The notes under the pieces were generated by a model. The model made no database searches and had not been told where the DNA came from. It saw nothing but the letters and a program-made list of their open reading frames with translations. This document shows positions 7,239 to 12,638 of a stretch of 12,638 bases of DNA, piece by piece. Source of the stretch: Oscillospiraceae bacterium. GTDB taxonomy: Bacteria; Bacillota; Clostridia; Oscillospirales; Ruminococcaceae. The number at the start of each line of letters is the position of its first letter. The first letter of the stretch is position 1. The stretch is from positions 1-12,638 of the forward strand of contig JAGAUG010000063.1 of the NCBI GenBank assembly GCA_017828935.1. The letters are read 5' to 3'. Made by a program: the position numbers and the translations under genes.

Positions 7239-8390
7239 TTGGATATTTTTTCTAAGTCATTACAAAAACACTTTGATTTAAATGGAAAGCTAGAGATAAA
7301 ATCTAGGATCTCTATCGATACACCTGAAGATTTATCGATCGCTTATACTCCTGGCGTCGCGAGAGCTTGCGAAAAAATCGCCGAAGACGAAAATCTAGCT
7401 TATAAACTAACGAGAAAGTCTAAGATGGTCGCTGTTATAACAGACGGCTCAGCAGTTTTAGGTCTAGGCGATATTGGTCCTAGTGCTGCGATGCCAGTAA
7501 TGGAAGGTAAGTGTATTTTATTTAAAGAACTCGCCGGTGTTGACGCATTCCCGATTTGTATTAATTCAAAAGACGTCGACGAAATTGTTAGAACTATTTA
7601 TTTAATTTCTAAAAGTTTCGGCGGGATCAATCTCGAAGATATAAGCGCTCCTAGGTGTTTCGAAATCGAAAAAAAATTAAAACAAATTTGTGATATTCCT
7701 ATTTTTCACGATGATCAACACGGAACAGCTATCGTAACGCTAGCAGCTTTAATCAACGCTCTTAAAATCGTTAATAAAAACAAGAGTTCTGTTAAGACTG
7801 TTATAAGCGGCGCCGGAGCGGCTGGAACGGCAATCGCTCACCTCTTGATTAAAACTGGATTTGAAGATATAATATTATGTGACAGAAATGGAATAATATC
7901 AAAAGACTCTAATTTTTTAGATAAGTCCAAACAAGAGCTCGCTCAAATAACTAACAAAAATAATATAACTGGTAATTTAAGCGACGCTCTAAAAAATGCA
8001 GATATTTTTATTGGTGTCTCTGCTCCAAATATCGTGAGCGAAAATATGATTAAATCGATGAATAAAGACGCTATTGTCTTGGCGCTAGCTAATCCAACTC
8101 CTGAAATTATGCCGGATCTTGCTAAAAAAGCGGGCGCTAGGATCGTTGGAACAGGTAGAAGCGACTTCCCTAACCAAATTAATAACGTCTTAGCGTTCCC
8201 AGGACTTTTTAAAGGCGTATTAGAAGCTAATCAAAAAAATATTACTGACGAAATAAAAATAACTACTGCGAAGACAATTGCTAATATGATTAGCGATAGC
8301 GATCTTTCAGAAGATAATATATTACCGAGGTCTTTAAATAAACAAGTCGCTAAAAATATAGCTCAAGCTATTATAAATTTATTTAATTAA
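7239..8390 (+). CDS. Malic enzyme, oxidative decarboxylation of malate to pyruvate, probably NAD-dependent
   Basis: It converts malate to pyruvate and CO2 while reducing NAD(P), linking C4 acids to pyruvate. At 383 residues it has the usual length of the short bacterial form. Visible family features are Y36 in SIAYTPGVA (catalytic acid), K91 in MEGKCILF (catalytic base), and metal ligands E133-D134 (LEDI) and D158 in FHDDQHGTA. The dinucleotide loop is GAGAAGTA (191-198), followed by ALANPTPE (283-290) and FPNQINN (310-316). Aspartate D215 at the end of the second Rossmann strand (LCDRNG) favours NAD over NADP; this is a rule-of-thumb inference. Translation begins at TTG with a good ribosome binding site. 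The gene lies 16 bases after the chorismate mutase gene and 37 before the TSCPD gene. Pathway neighbours for malate are not in the window. Confidence 0.94.
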   Translation: MDIFSKSLQKHFDLNGKLEIKSRISIDTPEDLSIAYTPGVARACEKIAEDENLAYKLTRKSKMVAVITDGSAVLGLGDIGPSAAMPVMEGKCILFKELAGVDAFPICINSKDVDEIVRTIYLISKSFGGINLEDISAPRCFEIEKKLKQICDIPIFHDDQHGTAIVTLAALINALKIVNKNKSSVKTVISGAGAAGTAIAHLLIKTGFEDIILCDRNGIISKDSNFLDKSKQELAQITNKNNITGNLSDALKNADIFIGVSAPNIVSENMIKSMNKDAIVLALANPTPEIMPDLAKKAGARIVGTGRSDFPNQINNVLAFPGLFKGVLEANQKNITDEIKITTAKTIANMISDSDLSEDNILPRSLNKQVAKNIAQAIINLFN

Positions 8391-8427
8391 AATATTTTTT
8401 TAAAATTTTAAGGAGAATATAATTATC

Positions 8428-8679
8428 ATGAAATATGTTTTTTCACCAAGAGGTGTTTGTTCAAGACAAATAATATTAGATATCGAAGATAATAAAATTA
8501 AAGACTGTGAATTTATAGGTGGTTGTAACGGAAACTTAAAAGGCATCTGTAAATTAATAAAAAATCTTGAAATCCCTGATGTAATCGAAAAACTTGAAGG
8601 AATCACTTGTAACAACAAATCAACATCTTGTCCAGATCAACTAGCTCAAGCCTTAAAAGAATATTTAAATAAATTATGA
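8428..8679 (+). CDS. Small TSCPD-domain protein (TIGR03905-like)
   Basis: The 83-residue protein matches the stand-alone TSCPD family, named for the motif seen here as TSCPDQLAQAL (66-76). The domain also occurs at the C-terminus of some ribonucleotide reductases, but the function of the small version is unknown to me. It has six cysteines: C11 (GVCSRQI), C27, C33 (GGCNGN), C41, C61 (ITCNN) and C68. Those in the GVCS, GGC and TSCPD blocks look conserved from memory of the family, which suggests metal or redox chemistry. The start ATG has AGGAG upstream (8411-8415) with a longish 12-base spacing. Its TGA stop overlaps the ATG of the next gene by four bases (ATGA), so the two are probably translationally coupled. 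Confidence 0.85.
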   Translation: MKYVFSPRGVCSRQIILDIEDNKIKDCEFIGGCNGNLKGICKLIKNLEIPDVIEKLEGITCNNKSTSCPDQLAQALKEYLNKL

Positions 8680-9245
8680 TTTTAAGTAATAATTTTGATT
8701 TTGACTCTGATATTAAACGATATAATATCGGCTCAAAAAAATCAGACGAGAGTCTAGAATCTAGCGAAAATCCTTCGGATTTTTTAATTCAAAAATCCGA
8801 AGGTAACTTAAAAAAGGCGAAACAAGTAGGCGTTGATTTGTGTAACTATATTTTATTTTTAGATAAAAGAATTTATAAAAATAAAAATTTTGAAAATAAT
8901 AAAAAAATTTTGCTTTGGTTTGCTTCGACCGCTGCTCTCGAAAAAACAATAAAAAACGAATATGTCTTATCTGCAGCTAAAGCGTCTCTTTCTCAAACAC
9001 TAAAATTAAATAATTTAAGATTTTATAATATTATTAGACAATCTCTCGCTACGTCTTTTTTTGCTCTTTGTAATAGACCAGGCCGTGGTCTAAAAGACTT
9101 TGGTAAGTACTTTGCTTATTTATCTGAAAGAGAAAATAATAAAAATATAATTAAAATTGGAATTTTAATATATATTATATTTTTTAGCTTATCCAAAAGA
9201 AAAATTAAGAATATAATATATAATATAAATTTGGAGGATGTATAA
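8676..9245 (+). CDS. Unrecognised 189-residue helical protein coupled to the TSCPD gene
   Basis: I do not recognise this gene with confidence. It begins at an ATG sharing four bases with the TSCPD stop, and its last codons contain the GGAGG that precedes pyrG, so it sits firmly within the operon. Residues 1-45 are polar, Ser/Asp-rich and probably disordered. Residues 46-150 look helical, with a conserved-looking core: LLWFASTAALEK (79-90), SAAKASLSQTL (99-109), FYNIIRQSLATSFFALC (116-132) and FGKYFAYLS (142-150). Residues 159-172 are strongly hydrophobic and flanked by lysines, so a membrane association is possible, though the stretch is short for a span. The core vaguely recalls small helical proteins of clostridia with an ALEK...FY...GKxFA pattern, but I cannot name the family. 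A strong inverted repeat lies within the disordered part. It is likely a real gene, given the tight packing. Confidence 0.75.
   Translation: MILSNNFDFDSDIKRYNIGSKKSDESLESSENPSDFLIQKSEGNLKKAKQVGVDLCNYILFLDKRIYKNKNFENNKKILLWFASTAALEKTIKNEYVLSAAKASLSQTLKLNNLRFYNIIRQSLATSFFALCNRPGRGLKDFGKYFAYLSERENNKNIIKIGILIYIIFFSLSKRKIKNIIYNINLEDV
8772..8803. repeat. Perfect 13-base inverted repeat inside a coding region
   Basis: Arms at 8772-8784 and 8791-8803 are exact reverse complements, flanking the six-base loop TAATTC. As RNA this forms a stable stem-loop about 95 bases into the 189-residue gene. No T-tract follows on the plus strand, so it is not a standard terminator. Confidence 0.85.
9233..9237 (+). 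promoter_or_regulatory. Ribosome binding site of pyrG, unusually distant from its ATG
   Basis: GGAGG lies inside the last codons of the upstream gene. It directly abuts an in-frame ATG at 9238, too close to serve it, and is 15 bases from the ATG at 9253, which is longer than usual. The 9253 start gives the N-terminus normal for the family. Confidence 0.6.
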
Positions 9246-9252
9246 AATTATT

Positions 9253-10848
9253 ATGAACAAAAAATATGTTTTCGTAACCGGCGGAGTTGTTTCTGGGCTT
9301 GGAAAGGGTATCACTGCTGCTTCGTTAGGAAGGCTTTTAAAAGAGCGTGGATATAAAATAACAATTCAAAAATTTGATCCGTATATAAATATAGACCCCG
9401 GAACAATGAGTCCCTATCAACACGGCGAAGTTTTTGTTACCGACGACGGCGCCGAGACTGATTTAGATCTAGGCCATTACGAAAGATTTATCGACGAAAA
9501 TTTATCAGTTAACTCTAATATAACAACTGGAAAGATCTATTGGAACGTTCTTAATAAAGAGCGCAGAGGAGAATATTTAGGAGCAACCGTTCAGGTTATT
9601 CCTCATATAACTAACGAAATCAAATCTAAAATATATGATTTATCAAAAGACTCTGACGCCGATATTATTATAACTGAAATAGGAGGAACAGTTGGCGATA
9701 TCGAAAGCTTGCCATTTTTAGAAGCTATTAGACAATTTTCGATAGAAGTTGGTCGCGAAAATGCTATATTCTTGCACGTAACTTTGATTCCGTTTATTTC
9801 GGGCTCAAAAGAGCTTAAATCAAAACCAACTCAACACAGCGTTAAAGAACTTCTTTCTCTCGGAATCCACCCCAATATAATAGTTTGTCGTAGCGAAATG
9901 GAAATCCCAGAAGAGATGAAAAATAAAATTTCTTTGTTTTGTAACGTAAGAAAAGAAGATGTGATACAAAATCTAACAGCTCCAACTCTATATGAAGTGC
10001 CAATTATGCTCGAAAACGAAGGGCTCGCTAGCTCTGTTTGTTTTCATCTTGGACTCGAAAATATAAAACCTAATTTAACAAGATGGGAAGAAATAGTTAA
10101 AAAATTAAAGACACATACAAAAGCTGTTAAAATCGCTATCGTTGGAAAGTATGTCGAATTACCAGACTCTTATTTGTCAATTATTGAATCTCTAACTCAT
10201 GCAGGTTCTGAACACGAAACTCAAATTGATATCAAATGGATCAGCTCTGAGAAAATTACTGATAACGAGAGTGCTGAAAAATTTTTAAATGATTGTGACG
10301 GAATTTTGATCCCTGGTGGATTTGGTGATCGAGGTATCGAAGGGATGATAAAAACTGTTACATACGCCCGTGTTAATAATATCCCATATTTAGGAATTTG
10401 TCTCGGGATGCAAATTGCTGTAATTGAATTTGCTAGAAACATACTAAAATTAAAATACGCCAACTCAAGTGAATTTGAAATTAATGATCAAAACGTTATT
10501 GATATAATGTCCGAACAAAAAGAAATTACAAAAAAAGGTGGAACGATGAGGCTCGGAGCTTACCCTTGTAAGTTATTAGAAAATTCAAAGTTAAGATCAG
10601 CTTATAATCAAGATTTGATTTACGAAAGACATCGACACAGATACGAATTTAATAATAAATATAGACAAGCTTTTATTGACAATGGTCTGTTAATTTCTGG
10701 TCTCTCACCTGATTCTAAGCTTGTTGAATGTGTCGAAATTCCAAATCACAAATGGTTTGTCGGAGTTCAATATCATCCAGAGTTTAAATCCCGACCCAAC
10801 AAACCTCATCCTGTATTTTTAGGTTTTATAAAAGCTTGTATTAATTAA
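9253..10848 (+). CDS. pyrG: CTP synthase (glutamine-hydrolysing)
   Basis: It makes CTP from UTP using ATP and ammonia from glutamine, the last step of pyrimidine nucleotide synthesis. The 531 residues match the family length of about 530-550. The N-terminal synthase domain (about 1-265) opens with MNKKYVFVTGGVVSGLGKG, including the P-loop (12-19). It also contains FDPYINIDPGTMSPYQHGEV and EIGGTVGDIES. The C-terminal class I glutamine amidotransferase domain (about 290-531) has IPGGFGDRG, the nucleophile C383 in GICLGMQ, and the H508/E510 pair in YHPEF, so all catalytic residues are present. I chose the ATG at 9253 over the one at 9238, because the latter touches the GGAGG and would add five non-family residues. 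The gene starts seven bases after the upstream stop and is last in the run, followed by a strong terminator. No tRNA-like or leader-type attenuator is visible in front of it. Confidence 0.97.
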   Translation: MNKKYVFVTGGVVSGLGKGITAASLGRLLKERGYKITIQKFDPYINIDPGTMSPYQHGEVFVTDDGAETDLDLGHYERFIDENLSVNSNITTGKIYWNVLNKERRGEYLGATVQVIPHITNEIKSKIYDLSKDSDADIIITEIGGTVGDIESLPFLEAIRQFSIEVGRENAIFLHVTLIPFISGSKELKSKPTQHSVKELLSLGIHPNIIVCRSEMEIPEEMKNKISLFCNVRKEDVIQNLTAPTLYEVPIMLENEGLASSVCFHLGLENIKPNLTRWEEIVKKLKTHTKAVKIAIVGKYVELPDSYLSIIESLTHAGSEHETQIDIKWISSEKITDNESAEKFLNDCDGILIPGGFGDRGIEGMIKTVTYARVNNIPYLGICLGMQIAVIEFARNILKLKYANSSEFEINDQNVIDIMSEQKEITKKGGTMRLGAYPCKLLENSKLRSAYNQDLIYERHRHRYEFNNKYRQAFIDNGLLISGLSPDSKLVECVEIPNHKWFVGVQYHPEFKSRPNKPHPVFLGFIKACIN

Positions 10849-10876
10849 AATATTTTTTCGTCTCTTCTTAAATCTA

Positions 10877-10918
10877 AAAAAAAGCTTACTAGAAATTAAT
10901 TTCTAATAAGCTTTTTTT
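10877..10918. terminator. Bidirectional terminator between pyrG and the GLUG-repeat gene
   Basis: A near-perfect palindrome centred at 10897/10898 pairs A7-GCTTA with TAAGC-T7 and TAGAAATT with AATTTCTA, with one C/A mismatch between the blocks. The flanking A and T runs supply a U-tract on either strand. It lies 28 bases after pyrG and 12 bases beyond the stop of the converging gene, so it can serve both. Confidence 0.88.
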
Positions 10919-10930
10919 ATTTTTATTTTA

Positions 10931-12638
10931 TTAAGACCCAGAATTATAATTTTCGTAGTTTTCTAGTATTTGTTTCGGATCTATATCGTAATCTACAAAC
11001 AATTTTTTTCCGCCGCCGACGTCTTGTTTCATGTAAGTCATAAATGCGTTCCCGGCTTTCATTCCGTAGTTAGAACTGTCGTCTTTAACGTTTATATATT
11101 CTTTATCGAACCCGAATTTATATAAACTCTTTCCTGTGTTATCTTGTATATTTGAAACTGTATAACTAAATATAAAATCTTGGGTTTTAGTTCCGTCGAC
11201 GCCGATCTTTGTCGACACTAACTCAATACTCGGCGTAGGCTGAGAATTTTTTTCTATTTCAGTCCAAGAATTCTCACCTATCTTTCTAAAAAACTTATGT
11301 CTTACATGAGCCCTAACCCAAGTTTCTAAATTATTACTTGGATCATAGTTTATTTTAACTCTAACCGGAATCTTGAGATCTTGATTTACAGTAATTACGT
11401 TAGCATACACCGTCACAGCCTGAGCTTTATTCGTCGTCGGCACCCAAATTTCTGTAATAATAAAAGTCGCGTCTTCACTCTCTTTCCAACTGACATTACA
11501 ACCTGTTCCGAATATCTTATCTGTATCGCTTAATTTATATTTTGAATCTTCTGAGTGTTCATGAATATATTCTCGTTTTAAAACTTCCGAGCCAGCAACA
11601 TAAGCGACTCTGTGAGACCAAGCTAAGATTGGATAGTTAGTTCCAAATTCGCCGGAATCTTGTTTAAAATTAGTTTTTTCTTCTTCTAATAATTCCCCAG
11701 CTAAATTATTTAATCTAGTATCATCCGTATCGTTAATTATTTCTCCCAATGTATTTTTATCTGTATATTCTGACCCTAACTTACTGTTTATATCGTCAAC
11801 AAGAGCCGCTACTTTATCTTCATCACTACCATCACCATAATCTCTCTTTATTTTTTCAGCTCTCGCTTCTAGTACTCCTTCGTTTAAAACATCTAACACT
11901 TTTTGACCTTTATAAGTTCCATCTGAAATAGCATTACCTTTAAACTCAGCGTCTGTCGCTGATTTAGTTTCACTTTCTGTATCTGAACTAGTACCTCCAA
12001 TTCCAAATAAATCTTTATTTAAATCACCATCTTTTAAATAATAACAATTACTTATTGTTCCTGAACTTAATCCACAAATTCCACCTTTATAATTTTCTGC
12101 TTCTGCTAACGCTTCTATCTCTGTGTTCGTACTATAACAACTCGTCACACTTCCTCCATTCCTACACATACCTATCAGCCCTCCTTCATAGCCAAAGCCA
12201 TAGCCAGATTTATAGTTACTGCCAAAGATACCACCAATGCCATCGCCTGCTACTTCACATCCGCTACTATAACAACTCGTCACACTTCCTCCTTCACAAT
12301 AACCTATCAGCCCTCCTCCATTGCCATTGCCATTGCCATTGCTATAGCTATAGCCAGAGCCAGGGCCAGAGCCAGAGCCAGAGCCTACTACTGTACACTC
12401 ACTACTATAACAACTCGTCACACTTCCTCTATCACACCAACCTATCAGCCCTCCTCCAGAGCCAGAGCCTGCTACTTCACATCCGCTACTATAACAACTC
12501 GTCACACTTCCTCCATTACACCAACCTATCAGCCCTCCTCCATAGCCATAGCCATCGCCATCGCCATCGCCAGAGCCATAGCCTGCTACTTCACATCCGC
12601 TACTATAACAACTCGTCACACTTCCTCCTGCACAATAA
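10931..12638 (-). CDS. GLUG-repeat surface-type protein, C-terminal part; 5' end outside window
   Basis: The frame is open from 12637 down to the TAA at 10931 (568 residues) with no start needed inside the window, so this is the C-terminal part of a larger protein. The first part (about 12040-12637) holds five clear and one diverged GLUG-type repeats, each of the form GGLIG-x-C-x(2-3)-GSVTSCYSS-x-C. Such repeats occur in secreted or surface proteins of gut and oral bacteria. Gly-X runs separate them, for example GYGSGDGDGDGYGYG. A charged helical segment follows (about 11660-11980), then NYPILAW, a phrase that often closes GLUG regions. A beta-rich C-terminal region of about 225 residues (10931-11610) shows no motif I know. 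There is no LPXTG signal or C-terminal membrane anchor. Every repeat carries two or three cysteines. Export is inferred, since the N-terminus is absent. Adhesion is a guess. Confidence 0.82.
   Translation of the reverse strand, partial: YCAGGSVTSCYSSGCEVAGYGSGDGDGDGYGYGGGLIGWCNGGSVTSCYSSGCEVAGSGSGGGLIGWCDRGSVTSCYSSECTVVGSGSGSGPGSGYSYSNGNGNGNGGGLIGYCEGGSVTSCYSSGCEVAGDGIGGIFGSNYKSGYGFGYEGGLIGMCRNGGSVTSCYSTNTEIEALAEAENYKGGICGLSSGTISNCYYLKDGDLNKDLFGIGGTSSDTESETKSATDAEFKGNAISDGTYKGQKVLDVLNEGVLEARAEKIKRDYGDGSDEDKVAALVDDINSKLGSEYTDKNTLGEIINDTDDTRLNNLAGELLEEEKTNFKQDSGEFGTNYPILAWSHRVAYVAGSEVLKREYIHEHSEDSKYKLSDTDKIFGTGCNVSWKESEDATFIITEIWVPTTNKAQAVTVYANVITVNQDLKIPVRVKINYDPSNNLETWVRAHVRHKFFRKIGENSWTEIEKNSQPTPSIELVSTKIGVDGTKTQDFIFSYTVSNIQDNTGKSLYKFGFDKEYINVKDDSSNYGMKAGNAFMTYMKQDVGGGKKLFVDYDIDPKQILENYENYNSGS
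12320..12385 (-). repeat. Six-base GGC-NNT repeat, long Gly-X linker
   Basis: On the coding strand GGC alternates with TCT, CCT, TAT or AAT, encoding a Gly-Ser/Pro/Tyr/Asn run in which two Gly codons have become AGC (Ser). Clusters of identical units (four AAT together, three TCT together) look like slippage products. GC content is visibly higher than in the surroundings. Confidence 0.85.
12541..12583 (-). repeat. Six-base GGC-NNT repeat, second Gly-X linker
   Basis: The coding strand alternates GGC with TAT, TCT or GAT, including three consecutive GGC-GAT units, giving a Gly-Tyr/Ser/Asp linker. A shorter relative lies at about 12456-12470 (Gly-Ser) and a degenerate one at about 12187-12250. 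Confidence 0.85.

Larger units (their letters stand above)
4321..10848 (+). other. Predicted seven-gene transcription unit, PASTA gene to pyrG
   Basis: Seven genes on one strand are separated by 30, -17, 16, 37, -4 and 7 bases, with no hairpin terminator visible between them. The first strong terminator is at 10877-10918. Co-transcription is inferred from spacing. An internal promoter cannot be excluded; the 37-base gap at 8391-8427 is the roomiest site, but I see no good -35/-10 pair there. Confidence 0.6.
12131..12638 (-). repeat. GLUG coding repeats with near-identical DNA cores
   Basis: A 26-base core beginning at 12131, 12266, 12404, 12488 and 12602 is identical in all five copies. A second 15-base core (12171, 12303, 12441, 12525) is identical in four. 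The copies start 135, 138, 84 and 114 bases apart, all multiples of three, so recombination between them would keep the frame. The identity at synonymous positions implies recent duplication or ongoing gene conversion. Confidence 0.9.

Noticed and set aside
8391..8427. Possible terminator or promoter between the malic enzyme and TSCPD genes
   Set aside because: The A/T runs give only a weak AT stem without GC pairs, and no credible -35/-10 pair is present; the stretch mainly carries the ribosome binding site.
8400..8618. Minus-strand open frame opposite the TSCPD gene
   Set aside because: The plus-strand TSCPD family match is clear, and the antisense frame has no ribosome binding site or recognisable domain.
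8677..8679. The lone TGA stop as a hint of a recoded TGA (code 4)
   Set aside because: Reading through would add only one codon after the TGA before a TAA, and the long genes contain no in-frame TGA and use TGG for tryptophan, so the standard bacterial code explains everything.
10221..10463. Minus-strand open frame within pyrG
   Set aside because: It is a shadow of the glutaminase domain coding sequence with no initiation signal.
11749..11931. Plus-strand open frame opposite the GLUG gene
   Set aside because: Its low-complexity Tyr/Leu/His product mirrors the acidic helical segment on the coding strand; there is no ribosome binding site.
12131..12638. Regularly spaced identical DNA repeats resembling a CRISPR array
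   Set aside because: The repeats sit in an open reading frame, the spacings vary from 84 to 138 bases in multiples of three, the intervening sequences are related to each other, and they encode GLUG protein motifs.

Overview
The window is strongly AT-rich. It has GGAGG-type ribosome binding sites, GTG and TTG starts alongside ATG, consensus-like TTGACA/TATAAT promoters and compact gene packing. Together with a PASTA kinase-like membrane protein, an Amidase_3 peptidoglycan hydrolase and a small TSCPD-domain protein, this points to a low-GC Bacillota, most likely a clostridial lineage. This is inference: no rRNA or other taxonomic marker is present. Stop codons are TAA except one TGA, and the long frames are not interrupted by TGA, so the standard bacterial code fits.

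Region 1 (1-4148, minus strand) holds two exported envelope proteins. The left one is an N-acetylmuramoyl-L-alanine amidase whose 3' end lies beyond base 1. Upstream of it is a secreted LCAT-like alpha/beta-hydrolase (lipase or acyltransferase) with a complete Ser-Asp-His triad. Each has its own strong promoter, and a hairpin terminator separates them.

Region 2 (4321-10848, plus strand) is a tight seven-gene run diverging from the lipase. It encodes a membrane PASTA protein with a degraded kinase domain, endonuclease III (nth), an AroQ-type chorismate mutase, a malic enzyme, a TSCPD protein, an unrecognised 189-residue protein and CTP synthase (pyrG). Gaps are 37 bases or less and several genes overlap. 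The run ends at a symmetrical terminator (10877-10918). Apart from the first gene and the unknown, it is housekeeping: base-excision repair, aromatic amino acid synthesis, malate decarboxylation and CTP synthesis.

Region 3 (10931-12638, minus strand) is the C-terminal part of a large, probably surface-exposed protein. It has GLUG-type repeats with near-identical DNA cores, separated by Gly-X linkers built from six-base repeats. It converges on pyrG and its 5' end lies outside the window.

I see no tRNA, rRNA, CRISPR array, insertion sequence, phage gene or recognisable defence system. The most interesting items are the apparent pseudokinase carrying PASTA domains and an N-terminal zinc-knuckle-like motif, the divergent pairing of that gene with an LCAT-like secreted hydrolase, the length-variable GLUG/Gly-X repeat protein, and the unrecognised gene between the TSCPD gene and pyrG.
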